NCBI RefSeq assembly: GCF_010093045.1
Contig: NZ_CP048115.1
Span: 1,674,001-1,738,000 of the forward strand
Direction of reading: 5' to 3'
DNA from: Mucilaginibacter sp. 14171R-50
GTDB lineage: Bacteria > Bacteroidota > Bacteroidia > Sphingobacteriales > Sphingobacteriaceae
DNA length: 64,000 nucleotides
The notes beneath the pieces are model-generated. The model searched no databases. It saw only the letters and a program-made list of their open reading frames with translations, and was not told the origin of the DNA. The position numbers and the translations under genes are program-made. Of this stretch, positions 25,233 through 35,382 are shown piece by piece (within the stretch, counting starts at the first letter, position 1; every line of letters starts with the position of its first letter).

Positions 25233-28100
25233 CTAAAGCCTTTCCTTCAAAAACTGGCCGGTATAGCTGTCTTCAATTTTTATCAGGTTTTCGGGGGTGC
25301 CTTCAAAAACCACGTTACCGCCGCGGTCACCGCCTTCGGGACCAATGTCAATCACCCAGTCGGCGCATTTGATCACATCCATATTGTGTTCAATCACAAT
25401 AATAGTGTTGCCATGCTCCAGCAGCGCGTCGAATGATTTCAGCAATTTCTTGATATCGGCAAAGTGCAGACCGGTTGTGGGCTCATCAAATATGAATAGT
25501 GTTTTATGGGTGTTGTTACCCTTAACAAGGAAGGAAGCCAGCTTAATACGCTGCGCCTCGCCGCCTGATAGCGTGTTTGAGGATTGCCCTAACTGCACAT
25601 ACCCTAAACCAACATCTACCAGTGGTTTTATTTTGGCCAATATTTTAGTGTCTTTGGCAAAAAATATCAGCGCCTCGTCAATGGTCATCTCCAGCACTTC
25701 TGATACATTTTTATCCTGATAGGTAACATCCAGTATATGCTGCTTAAAGCGTTTACTGCCGCAGGCCTCGCAGGTCAGGAAGATATCCGCCATAAACTGC
25801 ATCTCTATCTTCACTTCGCCCTCACCCTGGCAAACATCGCAGCGCCCCCCCTCAACGTTGAACGAAAATGCCGATGGTTTTAAACCGGCAGCTTTTGCAG
25901 CCGGCAGCGCAGCGTACAGGTTACGTATCTCGTCCCAGGCTTTCACATAAGTAACCGGGTTAGAGCGCGACGAACGGCCGATTGGGTTTTGGTCAACCAG
26001 TTCCACCTGTTCAATTTTGTTGTAATCGCCTTCAATACTGTCAAAAGCGCCGCTTTGGTCGCCGCTGTAATTGCCCAGCGTTTTTTGCAGGGCGGGCGCC
26101 AGTATGCGTTTTACCAGGCTGGTTTTACCGGAGCCGGATACACCTGTTACCACCGTAAGCACACCCAGCGGGAACTTGGCATTGGCATGTTTCAGGTTAT
26201 TTTCGCGGGCGCCTTTTATCTCGATAAAATCGCTCCACTTGCGGCGCGTTTTAGGTATAGCAATTTCTTCGCGGCCGCTTAGGTATTTGCCGGTAAGGCT
26301 ATCGTCGTCAACTATGATCTGGTCGTAAGTGCCGGTAAATATCAGGTTGCCGCCATGTGTGCCGGCCTCGGGGCCAATATCTATGATATGGTCGGCGGCC
26401 TTCATGATCTCTTCTTCGTGCTCAACCACCAAAACGGTGTTCCCCACATCGCGAAGGGATTTCAGCACCGTTACCAAACGCTGGGTATCACGGGGGTGCA
26501 GGCCAATGCTTGGCTCGTCCAGTACATATATCGAACCCACCAGGCTGCTGCCCAGCGACGTGGCCAGGTTAATGCGCTGCGACTCGCCCCCCGAAAGTGT
26601 GTTTGACAAACGGTTGAGTGTTAGGTATGCCAGGCCCACATCATTTAAAAAGCTGAGGCGGTTGGTGATCTCTAAAAGCAGCCGCTTGCCTATCTTAAGG
26701 TCGGTTTCGTTCAGCTGCAGGTTGCTGAAAAATTCCAGTGCGGTATCTAAAGGCATCAGCACCACATCGGTGATTGATTTTCCGTCGATCTTTACATAGG
26801 TTGCATCCTTACGCAAACGGCTGCCCTTACATTCGGGGCAGGTAGTTTTTCCGCGGTAGCGCGATAGCAGCACGCGGTATTGTATCTTATAAGTTTGCTC
26901 CTCCATTTCCTTGAAGAAAGCATCCAGCCCCCGAAAATATTGATTGCCTGTCCATAGCAGGCGCTGCTGTTCTTCGGTAAGCTGGTTATACTGCCGGTGA
27001 ATAGGGAAATCAAATTTCAGGGAGTTTTTTACCAGCACATCGTTCCACTCGCGCATCTTCTCGCCGCGCCAGGGGGCAATAGCGCCCTCATAAACGGTTT
27101 TACTTTTATCGGGGATAACCAGGTCTTCGTCAATACCGATGATCTTGCCATACCCCTCGCAGCGCTTACAAGCGCCGTAAGGGTTATTAAAGCTGAAGAA
27201 GTTTGGTGTAGGTTCTTCAAAGCGGATGCCGTCAAGCTCAAAGCGGTCGCAAAAGAAACGTTCGGTTTCTTCCTCCTCCTCGGGTTTGCGGTAACGCACA
27301 AAGCAATCGCCTTTACCTTCAAAAAACGCGGTTTGTATACTATCAGCCAGTCGGCTAATGGTTTCATCTTCCTCATTTTTAGTAATGCGGTCAATAACTA
27401 TGCGCACATGCGGATCAACAGTCGTTGTTTGCGTATGGTCGGCAGCATCGTCTTTTTTGCCTTTCCCGGTATCTATCGAGGCGTTATCGATGCTTTCATC
27501 TTCCAAAAGCGATTCTATACGCGATACCTGCCCGTCGTACTCAACCCTTACAAACCCCTTTTGCATCAAAACGGCAAGTTCCTCTTTAATACTGCGGTTG
27601 TTATGCGGGTGCAGCGGGCACAGTATAGTTACCTGTGTTTCATCAGGCAGGGTGGTAATAAAATTGATCACGTCGGTTACGCTGTCCTTCTTTACTATCC
27701 CGCCCGATACCGGCGATATGGTTTTGCCAATGCGCGAAAAAAGCAGTTTAAGGTAATCGTATATCTCGGTGCTGGTACCAACTGTAGAGCGTGGGTTACT
27801 GGTGATTACTTTCTGCTCGATAGCTATTGCCGGGGCTATGCCCTTTATGTAATCAACATCGGGCTTGTTCATGCGGCCCAGAAACTGGCGTGCGTACGAT
27901 GATAAGCTTTCTACATAGCGGCGCTGCCCTTCGGCATACAAAGTATCAAACGCCAGCGACGATTTACCCGAGCCCGACATGCCCGTAATAACCACCAGCT
28001 TGTTTTTGGGGATGGCCACATCCATATTTTTAAGGTTGTGTACCCTTGCCCCTTTTATAATTATATTTTTCTGCGGATCTTTTTCTGCTTCCTTGATCAT
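25233..28100 (-). CDS. uvrA: Excinuclease ABC subunit A (UvrA)
   Basis: The start is taken as the ATG at 28098-28100 ([12 protein letters not shown]), because the upstream extension runs into a repeat tract. The 955-residue product has two ABC ATPase halves: Walker [15 protein letters not shown] near residue 38 and [13 protein letters not shown] in the second half; signatures [14 protein letters not shown] and [14 protein letters not shown]; and zinc modules with CxxC pairs ([35 protein letters not shown]). UvrA loads UvrB on damaged DNA in nucleotide excision repair. No other uvr gene lies nearby, as usual. Confidence 0.97.
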   Translation of the reverse strand: MIKEAEKDPQKNIIIKGARVHNLKNMDVAIPKNKLVVITGMSGSGKSSLAFDTLYAEGQRRYVESLSSYARQFLGRMNKPDVDYIKGIAPAIAIEQKVITSNPRSTVGTSTEIYDYLKLLFSRIGKTISPVSGGIVKKDSVTDVINFITTLPDETQVTILCPLHPHNNRSIKEELAVLMQKGFVRVEYDGQVSRIESLLEDESIDNASIDTGKGKKDDAADHTQTTTVDPHVRIVIDRITKNEEDETISRLADSIQTAFFEGKGDCFVRYRKPEEEEETERFFCDRFELDGIRFEEPTPNFFSFNNPYGACKRCEGYGKIIGIDEDLVIPDKSKTVYEGAIAPWRGEKMREWNDVLVKNSLKFDFPIHRQYNQLTEEQQRLLWTGNQYFRGLDAFFKEMEEQTYKIQYRVLLSRYRGKTTCPECKGSRLRKDATYVKIDGKSITDVVLMPLDTALEFFSNLQLNETDLKIGKRLLLEITNRLSFLNDVGLAYLTLNRLSNTLSGGESQRINLATSLGSSLVGSIYVLDEPSIGLHPRDTQRLVTVLKSLRDVGNTVLVVEHEEEIMKAADHIIDIGPEAGTHGGNLIFTGTYDQIIVDDDSLTGKYLSGREEIAIPKTRRKWSDFIEIKGARENNLKHANAKFPLGVLTVVTGVSGSGKTSLVKRILAPALQKTLGNYSGDQSGAFDSIEGDYNKIEQVELVDQNPIGRSSRSNPVTYVKAWDEIRNLYAALPAAKAAGLKPSAFSFNVEGGRCDVCQGEGEVKIEMQFMADIFLTCEACGSKRFKQHILDVTYQDKNVSEVLEMTIDEALIFFAKDTKILAKIKPLVDVGLGYVQLGQSSNTLSGGEAQRIKLASFLVKGNNTHKTLFIFDEPTTGLHFADIKKLLKSFDALLEHGNTIIVIEHNMDVIKCADWVIDIGPEGGDRGGNVVFEGTPENLIKIEDSYTGQFLKERL

Positions 28101-28114
28101 AGTATTGGTTGGTC

Positions 28115-28224
28115 GTTCATGGCCCATAGATCATGGTAGAAATTTGCCTTATAGGTTAAACCTTTGATAAAACCTGTTATCTAACCAATAGTTTGCAATA
28201 AACTACCATCTATTATCCATGAAC
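28115..28224. repeat. Imperfect inverted repeat upstream of uvrA
   Basis: The arm GTTCATGG...CATGGTAG (28115-28139) faces CTACCATC...CCATGAAC (28203-28224). Shorter inner complementary words (ATTGGTTGG, CTAACCAAT) extend it. The whole tract could form a long hairpin just upstream of the uvrA start. The rest of the gap to 28372 holds nothing I recognise. Confidence 0.5.
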
Positions 28225-28372
28225 TTTTTGGAAATGCAAAAATCCTAAAATATTTAGCTTTTTCCAAATGAGTTTTGGCAATACGAGAGCTTAATGAGTT
28301 ATTAATAAAAGAGTTTGCAATTTAGTGACACGTGGCTTTCGAGAAGAACATAATATACCCCGCTAAAAAATA

Positions 28373-28404
28373 TTTGTTTTTATTTTTTAAGATCATTATA
28401 TTTG
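28373..28404 (+). promoter_or_regulatory. Consensus Bacteroidota promoter of the ECF sigma gene
   Basis: TTTG (28373-28376), 20 bp, TATATTTG (28397-28404) matches the housekeeping sigma consensus exactly. The inferred start leaves a leader of about 90 nt before the ATG at 28502. Confidence 0.75.
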
Positions 28405-28501
28405 AGGGTAACATTTTTCTTAAACCCTAAAAGAAACGCTATAGATAGAACTCTACTTTTAATAACGACAAAAAATTTAATTTAGTTTATTAGTAGCTTC
28501 T

Positions 28502-29086
28502 ATGGATTTTCAATTGAAAAGTGATCAGGATCTAATCCATCTGTATATCGCCGGTAATGAGGCCGGACTTGTTGAGCTGATTAGGCGATACCAATCAAAA
28601 ATTTACACTTCCATTTATTTACTTGTAAAAGACGAGGCCCTTGCCGAAGATATTTTTCAGGATACGTTTATTAAGGTTATTAATACGCTAAAAGCTGGTA
28701 AATACAACGAAGAGGGAAAGTTTTTGCCATGGGTAACCCGTATAGGCCATAACCTGGTTATCGACCATTTTCGCCGTGAAAAGCGCGCGCCTATGGTAAG
28801 CAATGGCGATGATTTTGATATTTTTGAGGTACTGGGGCATTACGATGAAAGCGCGGAAGACCGCCTGGTACGTGAGCAAACTCATAAAGACTTGAAATCG
28901 CTGATACAACTACTACCCTCAGAGCAGAAAGAGGTACTTATTATGCGCCACTTTGGCGATATGAGCTTTAAAGAAATTGCTGATGTTACTGATGTAAGCA
29001 TTAACACCGCGCTTGGCCGTATGCGTTATGCGCTTAACAACCTGCGTAAAATGATGCAAAGCAAGGAAATGAGCTTGAAAAACTAA
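28502..29086 (+). CDS. ECF-type RNA polymerase sigma factor
   Basis: The product has 194 residues. Sigma-70 region 2 (about 25-95) includes DEALAEDIFQDTFIKVINTL and the promoter-opening segment LPWVTRIGHNLVIDHFRRE; region 4 (about 130-185) includes LPSEQKEVLIMRHFGDMSFKEIADVT and the helix-turn-helix VSINTALGRMRYALNNL. No anti-sigma gene is adjacent, so it may be controlled by level rather than sequestration. It is preceded by a consensus housekeeping promoter and followed by a clear terminator, so it is a single-gene unit. The targets cannot be read here. Confidence 0.93.
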   Translation: MDFQLKSDQDLIHLYIAGNEAGLVELIRRYQSKIYTSIYLLVKDEALAEDIFQDTFIKVINTLKAGKYNEEGKFLPWVTRIGHNLVIDHFRREKRAPMVSNGDDFDIFEVLGHYDESAEDRLVREQTHKDLKSLIQLLPSEQKEVLIMRHFGDMSFKEIADVTDVSINTALGRMRYALNNLRKMMQSKEMSLKN

Positions 29087-29160
29087 TTCTGCGCTATAAT
29101 CATTTGATCAATTGAAGAGTTAGCCGCGCATATAATATGCCGGTAGATATCATTGTTATA

Positions 29161-29189
29161 AAGCTGCCCTATAAGGGCGGCTTTTTTTA
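29161..29189 (+). terminator. Terminator of the sigma-factor gene
   Basis: The stem AAGCTGCCCT/AGGGCGGCTT (one T-G pair) with loop ATA is followed directly by a run of seven T, about 75 bp after the sigma stop. Confidence 0.85.
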
Positions 29190-29385
29190 TGATATTACAA
29201 CAATAAGCCGCACGTACCACCGTTTAATTTGCGATGAATTTCCATTGAAATAGTTAATATTCTTAATTTGAACCATGGTAATGGACCAAAAATTAACCTT
29301 CAAAAAAAATTTCATTTAATTTTCATCTTTGTGAAATATTAATAAATAATTCTCGTTAATTTTATAATCAAACAAACAACAGCTT

Positions 29386-29583
29386 ATGGGTGAAACCTTT
29401 ACTTCAATTTTTAATGCGGTCACTAATAAAGCTCAGGTGAAACAATCAGAGGTATATGAGAATCTGGAAGCGGACGAGGTGATATTTTATAACTCCCTCC
29501 GCGCTGATTTGGATCTTTTAAAGAAAAAGCCAAAACTGCAGACCATACATCACATTTTAGATTATTCAAAGAGCCTGCGCTAA
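29386..29583 (+). CDS. Small hypothetical protein (65 residues)
   Basis: This is a 65-residue soluble, helical frame (MGETFTSIFNAVTNKAQ ... LQTIHHILDYSKSLR) with balanced charge and no membrane segment or Cys. It has its own AT-rich upstream region (29190-29385, nothing else recognised there) and is followed by a hairpin at 29605-29656. I recognise no family. The orderly amphipathic pattern and isolated position make a real gene likely. Confidence 0.55.
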   Translation: MGETFTSIFNAVTNKAQVKQSEVYENLEADEVIFYNSLRADLDLLKKKPKLQTIHHILDYSKSLR

Positions 29584-29604
29584 GTAGTACTACGCTAAAA
29601 CACT

Positions 29605-29656
29605 GGTTCATAGATCAAACAGTTCGGATAATCCCCGGCAGCTTGATTTATGAACC
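29605..29656 (+). terminator. Probable terminator after the 65-residue gene
   Basis: GGTTCATAGATCAA pairs with TTGATTTATGAACC around a 24-nt loop, followed by a T-rich stretch. It shares the GTTCAT word with the repeat next to it, so it may be part of that repeat instead. Confidence 0.45.
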
Positions 29657-29673
29657 TTTCTATTTTTATATGG

Positions 29674-29788
29674 GTTCATTTGTTTAATGGTTCATTAGTT
29701 TATTGGTGGATAGTTTAATAGTTTTGCATTGCTGATTGGCTCGCTTAACCAAGCACCAATGAACAATTGAACTAATGAACCAGTGAAC
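29674..29788. repeat. 35-bp imperfect inverted repeat upstream of endonuclease III
   Basis: The left arm 29674-29708 and right arm 29754-29788 are complementary at 27 of 35 positions and consist of GTTCATTAGTT/GGTTCATT words. The tract fills the gap up to the nth start and would form a long hairpin in RNA or single-stranded DNA. Confidence 0.6.
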
Positions 29789-29794
29789 TAACAA

Positions 29795-30556
29795 ATGCTC
29801 AAAGCCGAACGATACCGCCACTTTGTAGAATACTTTTCAAAGAACCAGCCCAACGCGGTTACCGAGCTGCATTACACTAGCCCCTATGAGTTGCTTGTAG
29901 CGGTTATACTATCTGCTCAATGTACCGATAAGCGCATTAACCAGGTTACACCGGCGCTATTTAAACGCTTCCCCGATGCCGCCGCGCTGGCCGCAGCTGA
30001 TGCCGACGAGATATTTAACTATATACGCAGCGTAAGCTATCCTAACAATAAGGCCAAACACCTGGCCGGGATGGCTAAAATGCTGATGGAGAAATTCGGC
30101 GGCGAAATACCATCAGGGCTGGATGAGTTGCAACAGCTGCCTGGCGTTGGTCGCAAAACCGCCAATGTAATTGCGTCGGTAGTGTTTGATGCACCTGCCA
30201 TTGCGGTTGATACGCATGTATTTAGGGTAGCTAACCGTATTGGGCTTACCAACCGGGCAACTACCCCGCTGGCCGTCGAGCGGCAGCTGATGCAGCACTT
30301 ACCAAAAGAAACTCTTGGCGTGGCCCACCATTGGCTGATATTGCATGGCAGATATATATGCGTGGCCCGTAAGCCGAAATGCGAAATTTGCCCCCTCACC
30401 TGGTTTTGCAAATACTACGAACAGCTAAATTCTGAAACGGCACTGTTGAAAGCCGAGGCCGCCCGCATCAGGAAGGCGAATGACGCCAAAAAAAGAAAAC
30501 TACTAAATGGCATAAGCAAAGAATTAACAAAGCGAAGTGTTGATAAAGATATTTGA
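29795..30556 (+). CDS. nth: Endonuclease III (Nth)
   Basis: The product has 253 residues, about 35 longer than the E. coli enzyme because of a basic C-terminal tail (EAARIRKANDAKKRKLLNGI). It has the helix-hairpin-helix LQQLPGVGRKTANVI with the catalytic Lys, the catalytic Asp in AIAVDTHVFRVANR, and the 4Fe-4S ligands in CVARKPKCEICPLTWFC (C-X6-C-X2-C-X5-C). It removes oxidised pyrimidines and nicks abasic sites in base excision repair. The start codon is 6 bp after the inverted repeat at 29674-29788. Confidence 0.96.
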   Translation: MLKAERYRHFVEYFSKNQPNAVTELHYTSPYELLVAVILSAQCTDKRINQVTPALFKRFPDAAALAAADADEIFNYIRSVSYPNNKAKHLAGMAKMLMEKFGGEIPSGLDELQQLPGVGRKTANVIASVVFDAPAIAVDTHVFRVANRIGLTNRATTPLAVERQLMQHLPKETLGVAHHWLILHGRYICVARKPKCEICPLTWFCKYYEQLNSETALLKAEAARIRKANDAKKRKLLNGISKELTKRSVDKDI

Positions 30557-30620
30557 TGGATAGGCATTGGTTAGGTAAGTTTACAGGGAACCAAACAAAT
30601 AAAATAAATTACTAAAAATA

Positions 30621-30652
30621 TTAGTATTTTAATAAATAATATTTTATATTTG
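30621..30652 (+). promoter_or_regulatory. Promoter of recA
   Basis: TTAG, 20 bp, TATATTTG (30645-30652) fits the Bacteroidota consensus with one mismatch and lies 17 bp before the recA ATG. I see no LexA-type box; Bacteroidota often lack one. Confidence 0.65.
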
Positions 30653-30669
30653 TTTCACAATAATTTAAG

Positions 30670-31677
30670 ATGAGCAACGCAGATAAATTGAAAGCATTAC
30701 AGCTTACGTTAGATAAGCTGGAAAAGTCGTATGGCAAGGGTACCATCATGAAAATGGGTGATACCGCTATTGAAGCAACGGAAGCAATATCTACCGGTTC
30801 GCTGGGCCTCGATATCGCTTTAGGGGTAGGCGGCTTGCCAAAAGGCAGGGTTATAGAAATATATGGCCCGGAGTCGTCGGGTAAAACAACCCTTGCGATA
30901 CACGCTATAGCCGAATCACAAAAAAGGGGTGGCATTGCCGCCTTTATTGATGCGGAGCACGCGTTCGATCGCTTTTATGCAAAAAAACTGGGTGTTGATG
31001 TCGAGAACCTTTTGATATCGCAGCCGGATAATGGCGAGCAGGCTTTAGAGATCGCCGATAACCTGATCCGCTCGGGCGCTATTGATATATTAGTTATCGA
31101 CTCTGTAGCCGCATTAGTGCCTAAGGCAGAGATAGAAGGCGAAATGGGCGATTCTAAGATGGGCCTACATGCGCGCTTAATGTCGCAGGCATTACGTAAG
31201 CTAACCGGTACCATCAGCAAAACCGGCTGCTGCTGTATATTTATTAACCAGCTGCGCGATAAGATCGGCGTTATGTTTGGTAATCCTGAAACTACTACCG
31301 GTGGTAACGCCTTAAAGTTTTACGCTTCGGTGCGTTTGGATGTTCGCCGTATATCGCAAATTAAAGATACCGACGAGGTATCGGGTAACCGCGTTAAGGT
31401 TAAGATCGTTAAAAACAAAGTTGCGCCTCCGTTCCGCATCGCCGAATTTGACATTATGTTTGGCGAAGGCATCTCAAAAGCCGGCGAGATCATTGACCTG
31501 GGTGTTGAATACAACATCATTAAAAAAGCGGGCTCGTGGTTCAGCTATGGCGAAACACGTTTAGGCCAGGGCCGCGATGCCGTTAAACAACTAATACTGG
31601 ATAACCCGGAATTAGCGGAAGAACTGGAAGCGAAAATAAAGGAAACGGTAACCGGTGAAAGTTTAACAGAAGCTTAA
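30670..31677 (+). CDS. recA: Recombinase RecA
   Basis: The product has 335 residues, of standard length. It has Walker [15 protein letters not shown], Walker B in [15 protein letters not shown], the L1/L2 DNA-binding loops ([30 protein letters not shown]) and the polymerisation segment at the N-terminus. It forms filaments on single-stranded DNA for homologous recombination and repair. It follows nth by 113 bp but has its own promoter, and is closed by a hairpin at 31706-31728. Confidence 0.98.
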   Translation: MSNADKLKALQLTLDKLEKSYGKGTIMKMGDTAIEATEAISTGSLGLDIALGVGGLPKGRVIEIYGPESSGKTTLAIHAIAESQKRGGIAAFIDAEHAFDRFYAKKLGVDVENLLISQPDNGEQALEIADNLIRSGAIDILVIDSVAALVPKAEIEGEMGDSKMGLHARLMSQALRKLTGTISKTGCCCIFINQLRDKIGVMFGNPETTTGGNALKFYASVRLDVRRISQIKDTDEVSGNRVKVKIVKNKVAPPFRIAEFDIMFGEGISKAGEIIDLGVEYNIIKKAGSWFSYGETRLGQGRDAVKQLILDNPELAEELEAKIKETVTGESLTEA

Positions 31678-31705
31678 AAGATAATTCTGAGTATATCAAC
31701 TAAGG

Positions 31706-31732
31706 CAGCCTTCCCAAACGGGAGGCTGTTTT
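31706..31732 (+). terminator. Terminator of recA
   Basis: CAGCCTTCCC/GGGAGGCTG (one bulged T) with an AAAC loop is followed by TTTT, 28 bp after the recA stop. From here to 31975 the sequence holds nothing I recognise. Confidence 0.75.
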
Positions 31733-31974
31733 AGTATAATACCTTTCGGTTTTAAACTTAACGCTCGCGCTAATCAGCCATTTTTTGTGCGGATCAGCTT
31801 TGGCGTACCGCCGGCATTAATTTCAGGGGGGGTGCCTGGGAATCTCCGGCCCTAAACTCTTGTTTAACCAGCTTAATTGGTTAGCCGTTATAAATTAAGG
31901 TTCGTTTTTACATCGTCCTAATAACATAAGTATTAATGTTATTAGGCAACTCTGTTATAACGGGACAGATATGC

Positions 31975-31999
31975 AAAAAGCCTTCCCAATCGGGAAGGC
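31975..31999 (-). terminator. Terminator of aconitase
   Basis: The perfect stem GCCTTCCC/GGGAAGGC with loop AATC (31980-31999) is followed on the minus strand by TTTTTG, 31 bp after the acn stop. Confidence 0.85.
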
Positions 32000-32029
32000 T
32001 CAATCTAAAATCTAATTCGCAAATCTAAA

Positions 32030-34297
32030 TTAGGATGCCATTTGCCTGCGAATGATATTCAGCGCGCCGCCGGCCCTAAACCACTCTATTTGCTGTGCAT
32101 TATAAGTGTGGTTAACCGGGAAGCTTTCTGTTGTGCCGTTTGCATGGTGCAATACTACGGTTAACTGTTTGCCCGGGGCAAAGGTGGTTAAGCCGGTAAT
32201 ATCAATAACATCGTCCTCTTGTATCTTTTCGTAATCGTTAGGGTCGGCAAAGGTGATACCTAACATACCTTGTTTTTTAAGGTTGGTTTCGTGGATACGG
32301 GCAAATGATTTTACCAGTATGGCACGTACACCTAAGTGCCGCGGCTCCATCGCAGCGTGTTCGCGCGATGAGCCTTCGCCATAGTTTTCGTCGCCTACAA
32401 CCACAGTTCCTATACCGGCCGCTTTGTAATCGCGTTGGGTGGCAGGTACGGGTCCGTATTCGCCGGTCAGCTGGTTTTTAACGCTATCGGCAGTGTTATT
32501 AAAGTAGTTGATAGCGCCGATAAGCATATTGTTTGATATGTTATCCAAATGGCCGCGGAACTTCAACCACGGGCCTGCCATTGAAATATGGTCGGTAGTA
32601 CACTTGCCGCGGGCTTTTATTAATAACCTTAAGCCGCTGATATCGGTCCCTTCCCAAGGGGTAAAAGGCTCTAACAACTGTAAGCGCGATGAGCGTGGGT
32701 CAACCTTTACTTCTACCTGGCTACCATCCTCTGCAGGTGCCTGGTAACCGGCATCCTCAACAGCGTAACCGCGTACGGGCATTTCAATACCTTGCGGCTC
32801 GTCTAATTTTACCTGTTCGCCGTTTTTGTTCGGCAGGGTATCGGTAAGCGGATTAAACGTAAGATCACCGGCAATTGCAAATGCAGTAACAATCTCTGGC
32901 GACGCCACAAAGGCGTGTGTATTAGGGTTACCATCCTGGCGTTTAGCAAAGTTGCGGTTGAACGATGTGATGATAGAGTTTTTGCGGGTCGGGTCGTCGG
33001 TGTGGCGTGCCCACTGGCCAATACATGGCCCGCAAGCGTTGGCTAATACCACGCCGCCCATTTTAGCGAAAGTATCCAGGTAGCCATCGCGCTCTACTGT
33101 GTAACGCACCTGTTCCGAGCCGGGGGTAATGGTAAACTCAGCTTTGGTAACCAGCTCTTTATCAATAGCCTGCTGGGCGATAGAAGCCGAACGGGTAATA
33201 TCTTCGTATGACGAGTTGGTACATGAACCTATCAGGCCCACTTCTAAAATTGCAGGCCAGTTGTTTTCCTTAACCGCTTGCGCGAATTTTGATATAGGCC
33301 ATGCCAGATCCGGGGTGAACGGGCCGTTTACATGCGGCTCCAATTCGCTCAGGTTTATTTCGATAACCTGGTCAAAATATTGTTCAGGATTTGCGTAAAC
33401 TTCATCATCGCCGGTTAGGTGCTGCGCTATAGTGTCGGCCATATCGGCGATATCGCCGCGTTTGGTACCGCGTAAGTAATCTGCGGCTTTATTATCGTAA
33501 CCAAAAATAGATGTGGTAGCGCCAATTTCGGCACCCATATTACAAATTGTGGCTTTACCGGTGGCCGACATAGAGCGGGCACCTTCGCCAAAATACTCAA
33601 CAATAAAACCTGTACCGCCTTTTACGGTAAGGATACCCGCAACGCGCAGGATAACATCTTTAGCCGATGTCCAGCCGGAAAGTTTACCGGTTAATTTAAC
33701 ACCCAGCAGCTTAGGGAATTTTAGCTCCCATGGCAAACCGGCCATTACATCGCAGGCATCGGCGCCACCAACGCCAATGGCAACCATACCCAAACCACCT
33801 GCATTAGGGGTGTGGCTATCGGTGCCTATCATCATACCACCCGGGAACGCGTAGTTCTCTAAAACAACCTGGTGGATGATACCGGCACCGGCTTTCCAGA
33901 AACCGATACCGTATTTATCAGATACAGATGAAAGGAAATCGTAAACTTCGCGGTTAATATCAATCGCAGTATTTAAATCAGCAACGGCGCCAACTTTTGC
34001 TTGTATCAGGTGGTCGCAGTGTACGGTTGAGGGTACTGCAACCTGGGGGCGGCCAGCCTGCATAAACTGCAATAATGCCATTTGAGCGGTAGCATCCTGC
34101 ATAGCCACGCGATCGGGTGCAAAGTCAACATAGTCGGTACCACGTTCAAAAGCTTTTTTAGCGTCACCTTCGCTAAGGTGGGCATATAATATTTTCTCGG
34201 TTAAAGTAAGGGGCTTACCTGTCGCTCTGCGGGCAGCATCCACACGGGTGCTGTAGCGATCATAAACCTTTTTGATCATGTCTAAATCAAAAGCCAT
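32030..34297 (-). CDS. Aconitate hydratase (mitochondrial-type aconitase)
   Basis: The product has 755 residues, the length of the mitochondrial-type enzyme rather than the roughly 890 residues of AcnA. It carries the 4Fe-4S Cys ligands in [13 protein letters not shown] and [10 protein letters not shown], and the substrate-binding [19 protein letters not shown] near the C-terminal swivel domain. It interconverts citrate and isocitrate in the TCA cycle. It stands alone with its own terminator; no isocitrate dehydrogenase or citrate synthase is in the window. Confidence 0.96.
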   Translation of the reverse strand: MAFDLDMIKKVYDRYSTRVDAARRATGKPLTLTEKILYAHLSEGDAKKAFERGTDYVDFAPDRVAMQDATAQMALLQFMQAGRPQVAVPSTVHCDHLIQAKVGAVADLNTAIDINREVYDFLSSVSDKYGIGFWKAGAGIIHQVVLENYAFPGGMMIGTDSHTPNAGGLGMVAIGVGGADACDVMAGLPWELKFPKLLGVKLTGKLSGWTSAKDVILRVAGILTVKGGTGFIVEYFGEGARSMSATGKATICNMGAEIGATTSIFGYDNKAADYLRGTKRGDIADMADTIAQHLTGDDEVYANPEQYFDQVIEINLSELEPHVNGPFTPDLAWPISKFAQAVKENNWPAILEVGLIGSCTNSSYEDITRSASIAQQAIDKELVTKAEFTITPGSEQVRYTVERDGYLDTFAKMGGVVLANACGPCIGQWARHTDDPTRKNSIITSFNRNFAKRQDGNPNTHAFVASPEIVTAFAIAGDLTFNPLTDTLPNKNGEQVKLDEPQGIEMPVRGYAVEDAGYQAPAEDGSQVEVKVDPRSSRLQLLEPFTPWEGTDISGLRLLIKARGKCTTDHISMAGPWLKFRGHLDNISNNMLIGAINYFNNTADSVKNQLTGEYGPVPATQRDYKAAGIGTVVVGDENYGEGSSREHAAMEPRHLGVRAILVKSFARIHETNLKKQGMLGITFADPNDYEKIQEDDVIDITGLTTFAPGKQLTVVLHHANGTTESFPVNHTYNAQQIEWFRAGGALNIIRRQMAS

Positions 34298-34661
34298 AAT
34301 GTTTGATTTTTAGTAGTAAAAGATATACAAATCTGCCAGACGGCGGACTTGCGGCGAATTTACAAAATATAAAGTTTATTAACAGTCAGGGCTTTGTACA
34401 ATTGTTATTTGGATATGTTCTAAATAATATTCCTGTCGCTGTTAACTTACAAGGCGGAAGGGATCAGTCACCATAAACACGCTCTAAAAAGTGCGATTAT
34501 TAAGGGCTTCACTCAGCTATGATGTTCATTAAGCACGCAGATATTGATAACACGCGCAAACTGAATTTGTTCTGAAACCATTGCTTCGCTTAATAGCCAT
34601 AAACATCCACATTGTGCGCTCTGATAGAGGTTATCTGGGCGGTTATCAAAAACTCTCCGGG
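34298..34661. other. Intergenic gap without recognised content
   Basis: This 364-bp gap lies between the start of aconitase and the end of the deacetylase gene, both leftward. It must hold the aconitase promoter, but I see no consensus box that I would trust, and no small frame or hairpin stands out. Confidence 0.5.
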
Positions 34662-35297
34662 TTAGGGGGCCGAAGTGTAAGGCAGCGGCGCAAACGTATA
34701 GCCTGCGTTACTCCAATGCTCTAAAGCCAGAGGCAGGGCATGTTCCAGCCTTTGGAACGCTTTTAAACTATCGTGAAAAAGCACTATTGATCCATCCTGT
34801 ACATTCTTCAGCACATTTTGTAAAGCTTCTTCAGGCTTAAGGCTCATATCAAAGTCGCCGCTCAGTACGTCCCACATTACTATCTGCAGATCTGGACGGG
34901 CCTGTTTCAATAAACTTATTTGCCTGCGTTTTATACGACCGTACGGCGGGCGAAACAAAGGGGTGTTCAAGATCTTATCAGCCTGCAAAAAATTCTCTAG
35001 ATATATTTGGTTATCAGTAGCCCATCCCTTAAGGTGGTTAAAGGTATGGTTTCCTATGGCATGGCCATCGTTTTTTACCTGCATAAAAATGTCGGGATGC
35101 TTGCGCACATTATCACCAATGCAAAAAAAAGTGGCTTTGGCATTGTACCTTTTTAAAATATTTAATACAAAAGGTGTAACAATGGGTATAGGGCCGTCGT
35201 CAAAAGTCAAATAAATACGACGGGTACCCGTTTTGGCGCCCCATATTAATTGAGGATACAGTTTTTTTAACCACCACGGAGTTTTTACCAGGTACAT
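34662..35297 (-). CDS. Polysaccharide deacetylase (NodB domain) family protein
   Basis: The product has 211 residues, a single carbohydrate esterase 4 domain. The motifs are in order: LTFDDGP with the catalytic and metal Asp pair, HAIGNHTFNH with the two metal His, FRPPYGR, VMWDVLSGDF and the final VLFHDS. Members remove N- or O-acetyl groups from peptidoglycan, chitin-like or exopolysaccharides. No clear signal peptide is visible (start MYLVKTPWWLKKLYPQ), so localisation is unclear; a membrane-associated N-terminus is possible. The neighbours give no hint of substrate. Confidence 0.92.
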   Translation of the reverse strand: MYLVKTPWWLKKLYPQLIWGAKTGTRRIYLTFDDGPIPIVTPFVLNILKRYNAKATFFCIGDNVRKHPDIFMQVKNDGHAIGNHTFNHLKGWATDNQIYLENFLQADKILNTPLFRPPYGRIKRRQISLLKQARPDLQIVMWDVLSGDFDMSLKPEEALQNVLKNVQDGSIVLFHDSLKAFQRLEHALPLALEHWSNAGYTFAPLPYTSAP

Positions 35298-35382
35298 GCG
35301 TAAACGTAAAGGGGTTTAATATTAACCAAAAAATAGAGCTTGCAAAGTAATTACCAGTTACTTACAATTGTATACATTAATT

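Noticed and set aside
26997-27902. 301-residue frame opposite uvrA
   Set aside because: It lies fully antisense to conserved uvrA coding sequence and its peptide has no domain order; it follows from the codon use of uvrA.
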